64,000 nt of DNA, from assembly GCA_947311845.1 (NCBI GenBank), contig CAMZMU010000048.1, forward strand, positions 22,131,497-22,195,496, given 5' to 3'. This document shows, piece after piece, positions 12,555-23,592 of this stretch (its first letter is position 1; each line of letters begins with the position of its first letter). A model generated the notes under the pieces. The model was not told the origin of the DNA and ran no database searches. It saw only the letters and a program-made list of their open reading frames with translations. The position numbers were made by a program, and so were the translations under genes. Origin of the DNA: Poa pratensis. Taxonomy: Eukaryota; Streptophyta; Magnoliopsida; Poales; Poaceae.

Positions 12555-13129
12555 AGGTCATGCCCCTGCTTTCATGAGAGGGGTTATTTTGAAATAGTTA
12601 GGTTTGATCGCCTGCGGACGAAAAAATATATATGTAATGAACAAGTATGCTAAGTGCCGGGTTGCGTTTCAGCGTGCGCCTCTGCGGCTTAAGGATTTAT
12701 TTCTGGCACTTCTTGATGCTTGTTGTGCGCTTATCGTCACTTTGTTTGTTTTTCGCTTTTTGTGAGCTTAGTCGATCATGCGACCTCACCAAGTGTGCCT
12801 CGCGTGATTTTTGTTCGTGACGCGCGCGGTACCCATGGTGACAAAGTCCGAGTGCGGCTTCATTGTCAAGTTAGGCTTGAACCGGCTGCACTACTTTTCA
12901 CTTTTTGCGAGTGGCTGACGACTTGGGAGAAAACAACAATTCCTTGTGATTTTGCTGCATGAGCAGGGAGTCCAGTGGTGAGTCGCGCATCGTGGCGTCC
13001 GGCTCTCTTTGACGACCCATCAATCATATAACGTGTGAGTAGAAAAAATAAAGGCTCGAAAGCATGATTGAGACGAAACGGTAGCTCCCGAGCGTGTCGA
13101 GTGCGTACCGGCCTTATTTTCTTGATTGA
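12555..13129. other. Untranslated spacer between the antisense gene and integrase
   Basis: This segment lies between the converging 3' ends of the antisense gene and pol. No coding potential was recognised. It probably holds both 3' untranslated regions. Confidence 0.6.
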
Positions 13130-14800
13130 TTACATAGCATTACAATGGATACTATGTATAGTAGGGGCGATGCAGGCTGATGTTCCATGGACGCTTGGTC
13201 TCCTCTCGGACTTGGAGCTTTTGTTTGGCTCACGCAAGTCGACGAGGTGGTAGGAGCCGTTGCCTATCGCCTTGCTGACGACGAACGGTCCTTCCCATGG
13301 TGCCGAGAGCTTATGCATCCCTTTCGACTTTTGGATGAGTCGAAGAACCAAGTCGCCTTCCTGGAAAGATCGACTCTTGACCCGGCGGCTGTGATAGCGG
13401 CGCAGGCCTTGCTGGTATATCGCCGTCCTGGAGAGTGCGAGTTCGCGAGCTTCTTCCAAGAGATCGACGCCCACTAGGCGGGCTTCCTCATTTTCCTCCT
13501 CGTTGTAGAGGGCGACCCGTGGCGAGTCGTGCTCGAGGTCGGTAGGCATGACGGCTTCCGCTCCGTACACCATAAAGAATGGCGTGTAGCCGGTGGAACG
13601 GTTTGGAGTCGTTCTGATGCACCAGAGTACGGCTGGGAGCTCGTCCAGCCAGCAACCCGGTGTTCGCTCCAGTGGTACTTGAAGTCGCGGCTTGATCCCG
13701 TCTAGCACTGTCTGGTTCATTCTTTCCGCCTGCCCGTTTGATTGCGGGTGGGCGACCGATGCCAGGTCGAGACGGATGCCCTTTTGTTGACAGAAGGCCT
13801 TCATCTCTCCCTCGGCGAAGTTTGTGCCGTTGTCGTTGATGATGCTGTGCAGGTAGCCAAACCGAAAGATGAGCTTCTGGAGGAACTTGGTTGCAGTCTT
13901 GCCATCGAGTTTCTTGATGGGTTCGACTTCGACCCACTTGGTGAACTTGTCAACTGCGACCAACAGGTGTGTCATGCCGCCACGAGCTGTTTTGAACTGG
14001 CCCACCATGTCCATCCCCCAGACGGCAAATGGCCATGTCAACGGGATGGTTTTCAGAGCTGCAGCGGGTAGATGATCCTGTCGGGCGTACTTCTGGCACC
14101 CGACGCAGCGACGGACGATGTCGACTGCATCCTGGTGCGCAGAGAGCCAGAAGAAGCCGTGTCTGAACGCCTTGCCGACTAGGTTGCGGGCACCGACGTG
14201 GTGACCGCAGTCGCCCGAGTGGATCTCGTGAAGGATGCGCCTTCCTTCTTCCGGCTTGACGCAGCGGAGGAAGACTCCCGATGTGCTGCGTTTGTAGAGC
14301 TCGTTGTTGATGATGGCGTAAGCTGAGGCCCGGCGCACGACTTGCCATGCATGGACCTCATCGGCTGGCAGTTTCTTGGTGGTGAGGAACTCGATGTAAG
14401 GTTCCCTCCAGTCGCTCGTCTCCTGTGTTACCGCTACCAGAGCTGTGTCTGACGATGGCGGGTTGGCGGTGTCGATTTCTGCCGGTGGCCGCACCGACGG
14501 GTTGTGCAAGTGGTCGAGGAAGACGCCGGGTGGGACTGGGTCCCGCTTAGACCCGAAACGAGAAAGCGCATCAGCCGCCTCGTTCTTCCTCCGGTCGATG
14601 TGCTCCAGCTCCATGCCGGCAAAGTGTCCGCCGACTTGATCGACGAGGCGGCGATAAGCCGCCATGTTGGGATCGTTTGCGTCCCATGTCCCCATCGTTT
14701 GCTGAACGACGAGGTCGGAGTCGCCGTAGCATTTGATGCGGCTAACTCCCATCTCCTTGGCCACGCGTAGGCCATGTAGGAGGGCTTCGTACTCGCGACG
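13130..14800 (-). pseudogene. Integrase region of Tat-type pol
   Basis: The minus-strand frame is open from the RNase H end to a stop at 13130. It shows the zinc-binding H-H-C-C pattern (HEIHSGDCGHH ... CVGCQKYARQ), then the catalytic core with D in WGMDMVG, D in INDNGTNF and E in HPQSNGQAERMNQ, the DD35E layout. A C-terminal part with WEGPFVV follows. Integrase inserts the element's cDNA into the chromosome. The domain itself reads through without a stop, but pol as a whole is broken upstream, so it is called a pseudogene. Confidence 0.9.
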
Positions 14801-16310
14801 TTGTTGGTGCAGGTGAAGTGTATCTGCAGCACGTATCGCATCTTGTCTCCCTGGGGGGAGGTGAGGACGACTCCAACCCCGAGCCCTCGTACATCTTGGA
14901 CCCGTCGAAGAACAAGGTCCATCTGCCGGCTTCATAGGTTGGAGGCGGCAACTGCATCTCCATCCAGTCGACCATGAAGTCGGGTAGTGCTTGCGACTTG
15001 ATTGCAGTGCGAGCCGCGTAGCTGAGGCCAAAAGGCTGCAGCTCCGAGGCCCATTTGGCGACTCGCCCGGTTGCTTCCCTATTGCGAATGATTTCAGCCA
15101 AGGGAGACGAGCTGACCACCGTCATCGGGTGGCCCATGAAATAGTGTCGCAACTTTCTTGAAGCAAAGAAAACACCGTATACAAGTTTTTGGTAATGTGG
15201 GTAACGTTGCTTCGAATCCGTCAGAACTTCACTGACGTAGTAGACTGGCCTCTGGACCAGTTGTTCGTGGCCTTCTTCCTTGCATTCGACGACGACTGCC
15301 ACACTGACGACCTGATTTGTCGCAGCGATGAAGAGGAGCATCGGCTCCTTCTCCAGTGGAGATGCAAGGATGGGCATGCCGGTACAGAGGAGCCGGTACA
15401 GAGGCATGGCCTTCTCGCCGAGTCGTGAGATGAAACGGCTGAGGGCAGCGACGCAGCCTGTGAGTCGCTGCACGTCCCGGAGGTTCTCCGGCTTCTTCAG
15501 AGCTTCGATCGCCTTGATCTTCTCTGGGTTGGCTTCGATGCATCGCTCGGAGACGATGAAGCCCAGGAGCTTGCCCGTGGGTACGCCAAAGCCGCAATTT
15601 TCCGGGTTGAGCTTTATCCTGTACTTGCGGAGATTGTTGAATGTCTCCGTTAAGTCGGTAATCAGGTCCGTCTTCAGTTTGGACTTGACGACGATGTCAT
15701 CCACGTAGGCGTGGACGTTGCGGCCAATCTGCTCGTGTAAGCAGTTTTGGATGCAACGCTGGTAAGTCGCTCCGGCATTCTTCAAGCCGAAAGGCATGGA
15801 GACGTAACAAAACGCGCTGTAGGGCGTGATGAAAGACATCTTCTCTTGGTCTTCGGGCGCCATCTTGATCTGGTGGTACCCGGAGTAGGCGTCGAGGAAG
15901 CATAGTGCCTCGTAGCCTGCCGTCGAGTCGATCAGCTGATCGATACGAGGCAATGCGAATGGATCTTTGGGGCAGGCCTTATTCAAGCCTGTGTAGTCGA
16001 TGCACATCCGCCATGTTCCATTCTTCTCAGAACGAGCACCGGGTTGGCAAGCCACTCCGGGTGCATGACCTCGGCGATGAACCCGACAGCTAGGAGTCGG
16101 GCTATCTCTTCGCCGATAGCCTTGTGTCGCTCACCGTGAAGCGACGCCGGAATTGCTTCACCGGCTTCAGTTTAGGGTCAACGTTGAGCTTGTGCTCTGC
16201 GAGCTCCCTCGGGACGCCTGGCATGTCAGATGGCTTCCATGCAAAGATGTCCCGATTCTCACGAAGGAAGTCGCAGAGCGCGCTTTCCTATGCGCTGTCC
16301 ATGTGCTAGC
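14434..16310 (-). pseudogene. Reverse transcriptase-RNase H region of Tat-type pol, frameshifted
   Basis: The RT palm is clear: WRMCIDYTGLNKACPKD, the FLDAYSGYHQI motif, and the catalytic AYVDDIVVKS box, followed by the thumb region. RNase H begins at WTLFFDGSK and continues to the DSDLVVQQ segment, which lies in the integrase frame. At least three frame changes are visible. One is near 16020, where the N-terminal RT segment ends; two are between about 14790 and 14890, inside RNase H. A full-length Pol cannot be made from this copy. Confidence 0.9.
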
Positions 16311-16313
16311 CGA

Positions 16314-17102
16314 TCACCGCCGTCTTGGAGGAGTCGCCCTCGACCAGCGGATGCGCTTGGTCTCCTGTGCCGACTGGAACTTGTCGCGTGCGTCCAGTGT
16401 CGGCTTCTTGACGATGGTCATGTCGTTGGGGTCGACTTGCAGGTTGAGCTGTTCCAGCTGCTCCGTGGCGATGACGGACTCGGCGAAGACGGCGTTGCCC
16501 TTCTCGCACTCGATAGCGCGGTCGACGTCGCCGTGCACGGTGATGGTGCCGTTATGACCCGGCATATTCATCTTCAGATAGGCGTAGCAGGGCCTTGCCA
16601 TGAATTTGGCGAAGGCGGGTCGCCCAAGGATCGCGTGGTATGAACTGCGGAAGTTCACCACCTCGAACGAAATCTTCTCGAGCCAGAAGTTCTTGGCGGT
16701 GCCGAAGACGACGTCGAGTGTAATCTTGCCTAACGGGTAGGCCTTCTTTCCTGGCACGATGCCGTGGAAGGTGGCGATGGTTGGAACCATCTGTTCGTCG
16801 CGCAATCCCATGCGCTGGAACGTCTCGTAGTAGAGGATGTTGATGATGGATCCTCCGTCCATCACGGTTTTGGTCAAGATGTAGCCCTTGACCTGAGGTG
16901 CGACGACCAGAGCGAATTTGCCCGGGTAATCGACGCGGGGCGGGTGGTCCTGACGGCTCCAAGTGATCGGCTGCTCGGACCAGTCGAGCCACTGGGGCAC
17001 GTCTGGCAGAGTAGCGTGGACGGCGCGCTTGATCGCCTTCTGTTCCCGCTTGGTGTCGAGGCCGACGAAGGTGTGGCCCATGAAGCCAGCAGTGGGGGGC
17101 AT
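16314..17102 (-). pseudogene. Retroviral-type aspartic protease region of Tat-type element
   Basis: The minus-strand frame of 262 aa contains VMDGGSIINILYYETF, the active-site loop of a Gypsy aspartic protease (D-G-G-S in place of D-S/T-G). The LGRPAF motif lies downstream. The protease releases the structural and enzymatic parts of Gag-Pol. The region begins with ATG at 17102 but would normally be made as part of a polyprotein. It reads through intact, yet gag and RT on either side are frameshifted. Confidence 0.8.
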
Positions 17103-17238
17103 GCCCAGCTGCTACTCACCGTCGTCATCCCCGTCGGGTGCCCTCTTCTTGGCACCAGTCTTGGCCTTGACGATTTCTGCAGTCCAGCTGCACTCGTCAG
17201 TCGTGTGGGCGGCTGGCTTGCCGGGTAGGCTGTGATAC

Positions 17239-19522
17239 CTACACGGCATGGCCAGGATCTCCGTGGCGGTGAGCTTCTTTCACAGGAAGTCCCGCAGTCG
17301 TGGCGGCTACGAACTCGGAGCAGCCGTCACCTTTGCGCTTATGAGCGCTGGAGTGCTTGGCCTTGCCCTTGTTCTTGCCACTTTTCTTCTCGTCGTCTTC
17401 CTCGTCGGAGTCATCCTTGGTGGCGTCTGACTCGGCGTACTTGTAGACGATGGCGAGCAGCTGTCCCATCGTCATGTCGCCTTTGTGGGAACGCCTCAGC
17501 TTCTGTCGAAGCGACTCGAACGTGGTATTGTCCTCGAGGTGAGAATGCACCGTGTCGACGCTGAGGTGTTCTGCCGAGTGGATGAGGTCGGCAACCCGGC
17601 GATACCACTTCCTAGTGGACTCGCCCTCCTTCTGGACGCAGCGCTTGAGATCTTCGAGCGTGGTCGGGCGCTTGCAGGTCCCTTCGAAGTTGGTGATGAA
17701 GAGCTTTTTCAACTCGCCCCAGGAATTGACGCTATTTCTGGGGAGGTTGTTAAGCCAGGTGCGAGCCGTCCCCTCAAGCATGAGAGGGAAGTAACACGCA
17801 GCAGAGCGAGGACGCGCTCTGGATGCTCATGGCGGCCAAGTAGTCCTGGACCCAGGTCTCCGGGTTCATGGTGGCGTTGTACTTGGGCGCTTCTCTCGGC
17901 CCCTTAAAGTTTCTAGGGAAACGCTCGCCACGAATGACGGGTCCGAAGCACTTGGGGCCGACGTCGTCGTCATCGCTGTTGCGCGCCGTCTCGGTGCGCT
18001 TGTCATTGAGGTGGAGGCGCGGTCCGGAGCGGAATGGTTGGAGCGTGCCTGCGCCTGGTTGTTGTTGATGGTGTGCCGGGCGTCGTTGCGGGCGAGCCGA
18101 GGCGGGTTGCCTCCAGCTCTCGTGTTGCTTGACACCTCCGGCTCCTCGTGCCGGCTGCGCGGCTACGGCGGAACAGCGTCGTGCCTGGGGTGGTCTCTGT
18201 TCCCCTGGCTTGGGCGTTGCGCCGAAGCCGTCTTCTCGCTAGGTGGCGACTTGGAGTAGAGCCTGCCGCTGGATTGCGACATGTTCTCCTGCAGTTCTAG
18301 CGCCTTGTCCACCAGTTCGCACCCCTTGGACCAGTAGGGGTTGTCCTTGACGCGTATCCTCTTGAAGAGGGAGGCGGCTGCGGTCATGCAGTCGACCGGT
18401 GTGCCGAAAACGGCAAGGTCGGCGTCGTCGTCCTTCCGCGGCTGAGGTTGAGGTTGAGCCGGGTTCGACTGGGGTCGTGGCGCCGGAGGCGGCATTGCTG
18501 GTCGAGGCTGAGGCGGCGGCTGATTCGAGCCGCCAGGCTGAGACCTGCGACACTCGTCGCGCTGCCTCTCCAGATCGGTCTCGCGTGCGAAGGCGTCGTC
18601 GAGCACACAAGAGGGGATCTGGCGATGCGCATCCGGGTTGAGTCGCGATTGGCGGCTCTTGTGTTGCCTGGTCACCGCAGACAGGGCGGTGGTCTTGGCA
18701 TCCACCTCCAGCTCCTTCTGGCGGATCTTCTCCTGCTGGCGAGCCATGTCCAGGCGAAGCCGCTCGAGCTGCGTGGCCTGGGCGGCAGTGTTCGCCGGTG
18801 TGATCGGAGTAGCGAGCGGGTCAGGGATCCGACCCGCTTGTCCCCTGAGCGCATCAAGGGAGTCTTGAGCGCTTTGTTTGTTGCGAGCCTCCTGCTCGCG
18901 TAGCGCCTGTTCGCGCTGAGCCTGCTGACGCGTCTGCTTTTCTTGTGCCTGCTTCTGCAGGTCAACCTCCGTTGCTGCGGCAGATGCAGCAGTAGTGCTG
19001 GCGGCGGCTTTAGCCGCCTCACCCGTCATGCCGATGAAGGCGGGTGTGGCCGAGCCGTCTGAGGCCAGATCGGTCGAGCCCTCCGACTCGTAGTCGAGGA
19101 CGGGCAAGATCGACCCGGTGTCGTCGTCGTCCAAGATCTGGACAGTCCCAGCGGGTGAAGCGGGTGCGGTGAGATCCACATCCGTGGTGTTGACGACGAC
19201 GTAGTCTGTCGTGTCGAGGCGAGAGGAGGCGCTGTCATTGTCGTCGACGATGACGCCTCCATCCACACCGCAGAAGCCGACGTAGGCGGTGACAGCCGTC
19301 CCGAATGGGATCACCATCGAGCGGGTGATGGGCCCATAATTGGGCTTGCCCCAAGTGTGCGGGTCAGCGACGTAGCCGATCACTCCGTGCTCGAAGTAGG
19401 TGCCGGTGACGATGTCGCCGCGGTTCGGCGCGGCCTGGCGGCTGAAGATGACGCCAGTGCTGGGTTCAGGACTCTTCGCGAAGTAAACTCCAGCGATCGC
19501 TGGCCCCACGGTGGGCGCCAAC
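17239..19522 (-). pseudogene. Gag of Tat-type element, frameshifted
   Basis: Downstream of the 5' LTR the minus strand carries a long Gln/Arg/Pro-rich frame to 18163, rich in Q-E-R repeats and probably coiled coil. A second frame follows containing ARTWLNNLPRNSVNSW and CVQKEGESTRKWYRRV, the core of the Retrotrans_gag domain (PF03732), ending at 17239. The change of frame near 17790 and another near 18160 show that gag is broken. The open frame extends into the LTR (ATG at 19551), so the true start is not certain. No zinc knuckle was recognised after the Gag core, as the Lys-rich tail ends at a stop. Confidence 0.82.
19502..19522 (-). other. Primer binding site of the Tat-type element
   Basis: On the minus strand, directly next to the 5' LTR, the bases read TTGGCGCCCACCGTGGGGCC. 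This is a form seen next to LTRs of Tat-type and related plant Gypsy elements. The matching primer tRNA was not determined. Confidence 0.6.
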
Positions 19523-20056
19523 TGTCGTGGGTTAATCACGGCAGATGCCATAGGGGGTGGCTTAACTCGGGTGTGAGCCAGGCGATGTAGGATTCACGAA
19601 GAGGTAGCACACGCAGAGTTACCCAGGTTCGGCCCCTCTGTATGAGGTAAAGACCTACTCCTGCTTGTATGTATTGGATCTGAATGGGGTGTACAATGAT
19701 GTGCGCAACAGAGCTTGCGGGTGCTCCGAAGGCTATGGAATGAGATGAGTCTCCCTCTAGGGTTGCACCTTGCCGGCTTTATATAGGGAGCCGGCTAGGG
19801 TTTACAGGGAAATGACGGGTGCCGCTGGCGGCGCTAGCTATCCTGCCTACAAGTGCGGCTGCTTGAGGCGCACTCTTCGGGATACGCAGATCGTAAACCG
19901 ATTCGGAGATATCCTCTGCCGCCTTCCCGAGCCGACGTACCGGGATCCTCGGGGACCCGGTATCTTGGAAGATGCTCTCCGGGTGGGCTTTGGGCCACCC
20001 GGCCTTGTGAGCCGACTCGGGGTTCTGGGCCTACCCGGTTGGGCATCCCCCCATCA
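19523..20056 (-). repeat. 5' LTR of the Tat-type element (right LTR)
   Basis: This 534-bp LTR pairs with 8037-8545 and is followed by the target duplication AGCTA at 20057-20061. It carries about 25 bp (GGGTGGGCTTTGGGCCACC and following) that are missing from the other LTR. Confidence 0.9.
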
Positions 20057-20061
20057 AGCTA
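20057..20061. repeat. Target site duplication, right (AGCTA)
   Basis: Partner of 8032-8036. Confidence 0.85.
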
Positions 20062-20476
20062 CCAAAATTTAGGCACATGGTAGTGCTAATATTCTATAGG
20101 AATAGGAGACATCCAGAATTCATGTTTAAGGGCCATTGTACTTCCCCGTAGGAAAGATAAGAAAGAGCCACACAGTTCGAACATTTCTAGGTCAACCACA
20201 TCATGCTGACCTACCGAATTATCGAATAGACCAACGTGAGAATGCAGTCCGTCAAAACATAACAAAGCGCCACACAATTCCAATACTACGAGATGAACTA
20301 CAGCCTGCAGATTTACTGCATTCTTCTTAGTTTGGATATGTACCTGCTGGATTACTTGTAATGTGAATTCTACAAAAAGGGGAGATGACCTTGAACCCTT
20401 CACTGTTCTCACTGCTTAATTTGTTCTTTTTATACCTTTTCACTGCAGTGCTACCAGAGTAACTTTTTTCTCTTGT

Positions 20477-20592
20477 ACTCTGGGCTAAGAAACTTTCATG
20501 TGACAATATAAGTCTATTAGAACTTTACAAGTGACTCTGGGCTAAGAAACTTTCATGTGACAATATAAGTCTATTAGAACTTTACAAGTGAC
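20477..20592. repeat. Perfect 57-bp tandem duplication
   Basis: The 57 bases starting ACTCTGGGCTAAGAAAC at 20477 are repeated without change from 20534. Units B and C have this motif once, so the duplication is private to unit A and recent. Confidence 0.9.
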
Positions 20593-20900
20593 GCTACCCA
20601 GAAATTATGTATATAAAAGCACCACGATTGCAACTAATATTCATGAGATAAGCACCATATAAATGACATGTGAGATAAGCATCTAGACAACATGAAGAAT
20701 AAGAAAGTATAAGACTATCATAGATACACATGTCGCCATTGAAAATCCACTAACAAAGCAGAAGCATTTTTACCTGCTGCTGTTTTTTGGACCATCTTGA
20801 GTTTTCTTGACCATCCTGGTTAAGTGGTCAATGTGTGTAAACACAAAACAATGTGGCGTCTCCAATAATTCCAAATCTTCTATTTATACGGCAATAGTCA

Positions 20901-20913
20901 ATTGACAAGATTT
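20901..20913. repeat. Left 13-bp target duplication of the 1.9-kb retroposon
   Basis: ATTGACAAGATTT is repeated exactly at 22818-22830 after an A-run. Confidence 0.85.
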
Positions 20914-22817
20914 AAAACAAACAAGACCCCCGCCCCTCGCGTCGTCCGCTCTGGGCGACTCGGGGGGAACCCTAGCGCGCCGCCGGCGCCGCCGCCCCCC
21001 CCATCTGCATCCCCGTCTCCGCCGCTGCCGCTGGCCTCGAAGCGGTGGCGGCGGCTCCCGCCCCCACAAAGGTGGTAGGGAGAGAGCTCGCGGTGGACGC
21101 GTTGGCAGTTCCCGGCGGCGCGAGAAGGCAGCCCCGGCGGCGAGCATGCTCGGCTTGGCTGGCTGCTCCGGTGTGTTGCTGCTGTGGTCCGGCCCGTGGT
21201 GGCGGAGGATTACAGCCAGGCGTTGAGGCGTGGTGGCAGGGCGGGTGTGCTGGGCCCTGTCCGTGGTGCGGGCAGCGCTTCTCTGGTGCGTCGTGAGGTA
21301 GTGGAGGCGGGGCGTGGCGGAGGTTTCGGTCGACGGCGTTCGTCTGGCGCCTCGTGTGGCGGTGGAGGCGGCAGCGTGGAGATGGCGGCGGCGCCGCAGG
21401 TGCAGGGCCCGATCTGGGCCCAGCTGGGCCTAGATCTGGCGGCGGCCACTAGGGCCCATCCGGGCCCGTTCTGGGCTTCACGGGCTGCGGTTCGCGTAGT
21501 TGAAGCTCGGGTGTGTGCTGCTGTCTCCCGTGGAGTTCGACGCGTTCTGCAATGCTTGTCGTTCGGCCACCGTCGTGGCTCTCCTTTCCCAGCGGAGTCT
21601 GCATCTGGGCCGCCTCCGGGGCGGCGCGGCGCTGGCCGTGGCCTGGAGGTGCGGGGGCTGGTTGCTGCTGAGAGGACGAAGGTCGTGGCTGCGGAGGTGT
21701 GGGCACAGAGTGGTCCAGCGCGGTGGTGCTACGTGGGTTTCGAGCTGCGAGGAGGAGGTGGCGGAGACTCCGGCGCGGAGGCAGGAGACGGCATCTCCTG
21801 CCGCCGTGCTCCGGCATCCGGGCGGCGTGGAAACCGGGGCGGCGGCCCCGGACAGTAGCGGCTACTCCGGCGGAGCGGCTGAAGCGGGCATGGCCTTGGC
21901 AGCGGCAGTGGAAGGTGGTGCCGCGGCTGCTGCGGCATGCGGTGGAGCTCGGTGGTTGACGACATGGCCGGGATGCCATCCTACTGCTCCCGAAGCTTTG
22001 CGGTCGGGTTGAACTCCGGACGAAAGCTCGCATGGACTTCGGTCAGTGCTGACGACGGCGGCGCCCTCGGGCGTCGTTCCCTTTCTTGTTTGCGTCGTCG
22101 TGGAGCTTTTCGACCTCGTCTAACGCGTGGTGGTTCCAAGTTCTCCGGGTGAAAACCTTTGCTCCTTCGTGAGCGGGCGGCGGTGACGGTCTCGTCACTA
22201 CCTTGTTGGAGGCGCCGCTTTGGAGCCCTTGGCCAGCGCGGTGCAACGGTTTCGCGACGGATGTGCAGAATGGCGTGTGGTCGTGGGCGGTGGATGTCGG
22301 GGCGGCGGCTCCGGGAGGTGGTGGTGCGTCGAGGCGGCGGGCTCGATCTCCCACGCTACGACGGTTCTATGAGGCAAAACCGTTGTTTAGTGTGGGTTTG
22401 GGTGGCGACCTGGATGAAGACTGCTTGGGCAGAAGGTTCGTCGACCTGACTGGATCGTCTTCGGGCAACGCGAAGGTCGATCTGATTGCTTCACCGGGGC
22501 GGCGGCCCCGGAACAGGTGGTTTTGGTGGCAACCTGGATGAAGACTGCGTGGGCAGAGGGTTTGTCGACCATGACTGGATCACTTTCGGGCAATGCGAAG
22601 GTCGATCTGGTTGTTACGCCGGGGCGGCGGCCCCGGAGTAGGTGGTGTGTGTTGTGGCGTTTGGTTGACTTGTGCCGTGTGGGCGGCGGGTCGCTTCGTT
22701 TGTGTGATTATTTTGTACAGTTTGTATGGTTTTTGGACCCAGTTTCCCTTATAAACTGGGTCAATTCTTTTCTATCTAGTCGAGCGGTGGTACGACCACC
22801 TTGTCCTCAAAAAAAAA
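20914..22817 (+). mobile_element. 1.9-kb poly(A) retroposon (LINE-mobilised, non-coding)
   Basis: The insert ends in an A-run (22809-22818) and is flanked by identical 13-bp direct repeats, the mark of target-primed reverse transcription by a LINE. It starts with a C-rich leader and is very GC-rich to about 22650, then turns T-rich before the tail. No reverse transcriptase or endonuclease motif was found in any frame; the open frames appear to be by-products of high GC. It could be a non-autonomous retroposon or a processed copy of an unknown transcript. Confidence 0.75.
22401..22640 (+). repeat. 124-bp tandem duplication inside the retroposon
   Basis: GGTGGCGACCTGGATGAAGA at 22401 recurs as GGTGGCAACCTGGATGAAGA at 22525. 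Each copy ends in a GGGGCGGCGGCCCCGG palindrome. The palindrome also occurs near 21836. The two copies differ at several positions. Confidence 0.85.
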
Positions 22818-22830
22818 ATTGACAAGATTT

Positions 22831-23429
22831 GTACATTTTCACAGGGAAACAACTTTACTCTGCTTGGACTTAGAAGCTGAGACCTACTTTTACTATGTAG
22901 AAACAATCAAATAAAGTGTCTCATCTCAATGCCGGCATTCCAAAACCCTGTCGGCACCAGCATACCTCTCATAAATTAGTTTGTAAACATATTGTTTTGT
23001 TTTTGTGCAGTAGCGGAATAATTTTTATCACTTACCGAGAGAGCAGAACATGTAGAACATACAGGAAGGAGCAAAAGCACACAAAATCTTTTAGTTCTTG
23101 AATACATGCATCTATGCATTTCCCAGAACTGACGCACAAGAAAGAACAAGAGAAGCAATTTTTGTGTGCTTTATTAAGTTAAGGCAGGGCTCAGCTTGAG
23201 CCTTTGGTCTATGTAGAACATACTGGAAGGAGCAAAAGCACACAAAATCTTTTAGTTCTTGAATACATGCATCTATGCATTTCCCAGAACTGACGCACAA
23301 GAAAGAACAAGAGAAGCAATTTTTTAATAGCCAGAAATTATAATTCTCATCCAATTTTTCTCAAATAGAATTCACATCCAGAGAGCAGAAAACTGGACAG
23401 AGGTGGTAACCAAGACAAACAGCTAGTTC
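22831..23429. repeat. Unit A continued, with a 161-bp tandem duplication at 23050-23325
   Basis: The segment after the retroposon contains ATGTAGAACATAC...CACAAAATCTTTTAG twice, at 23050 and 23211. A diverged single copy lies in unit C at 28648-28745. A 125-bp piece at 22832-22960 (GTACATTTTCACAGGGAAAC ...) recurs at 23870-23995. These are local duplications within the flank of the former DUF1668 gene. No gene was seen. Confidence 0.7.
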
Positions 23430-23592
23430 CTACATTCAGAATGCTACAGGATAAAATAACGGGGCATGCTTTGACAATACATATAGGAGCCGGTGATGCG
23501 GTTCATGATTTGCAGGTCTCCCTTATATGAGAGTACGTGAAGCCAAACGTGGTGATGTGGAGAATGAAACCATCGCGGGCACCACAAGTATC
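23430..23592 (-). pseudogene. Fragment of a DUF1668 gene (3' end)
   Basis: About 160 bp match the 3' end of the intact DUF1668 gene at 29909-30070. Shared stretches are CAGAATGCTACAGGA, GATGCGGTTCATG and GTGGAGAATGAAACCATC. The rest of the gene is missing. About 400 bp further right, 24000-24075 matches the region upstream of the intact gene (31305-31380), so most of the coding region has been deleted. It is a dead paralogue. Confidence 0.8.

Larger units (their letters stand above)
8037..20056 (-). mobile_element. Complete Tat-type Gypsy LTR retrotransposon with antisense gene
   Basis: The two LTRs are 8037-8545 and 19523-20056, both with TG...CA ends. They are flanked by the 5-bp target duplication AGCTA at 8032-8036 and 20057-20061. 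Reading the minus strand, the order is 5' LTR (right), primer site, gag, aspartic protease, reverse transcriptase, RNase H, integrase, a 3' non-pol region carrying an antisense gene, polypurine tract and 3' LTR (left). This order, with an extra antisense gene between integrase and 3' LTR, is typical of the Tat/Grande-type Gypsy lineage. Several frameshifts make pol non-functional. It interrupts unit A of the local repeat array. Confidence 0.92.
20062..20913. repeat. Unit A of the four-copy block, right part
   Basis: The segment continues unit A after the Tat insertion. TAGGAATAGGAGACATCCAG corresponds to 28147 (unit C) and 50848 (unit D). The 20600-20913 part matches 26845-27115 (unit B), including CACCATATAAA, CATCTTGAGTTTTC and CCAAATCTTCTA. 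No coding capacity was seen. At 20913 it is interrupted by a poly(A) retroposon. Confidence 0.75.

Noticed and set aside
21184..21858. A 224-aa plus-strand frame in the GC-rich retroposon
   Set aside because: Its Gly/Arg/Ala-rich composition is what GC-rich DNA gives in any frame, competing frames are equally open, and no domain is seen.
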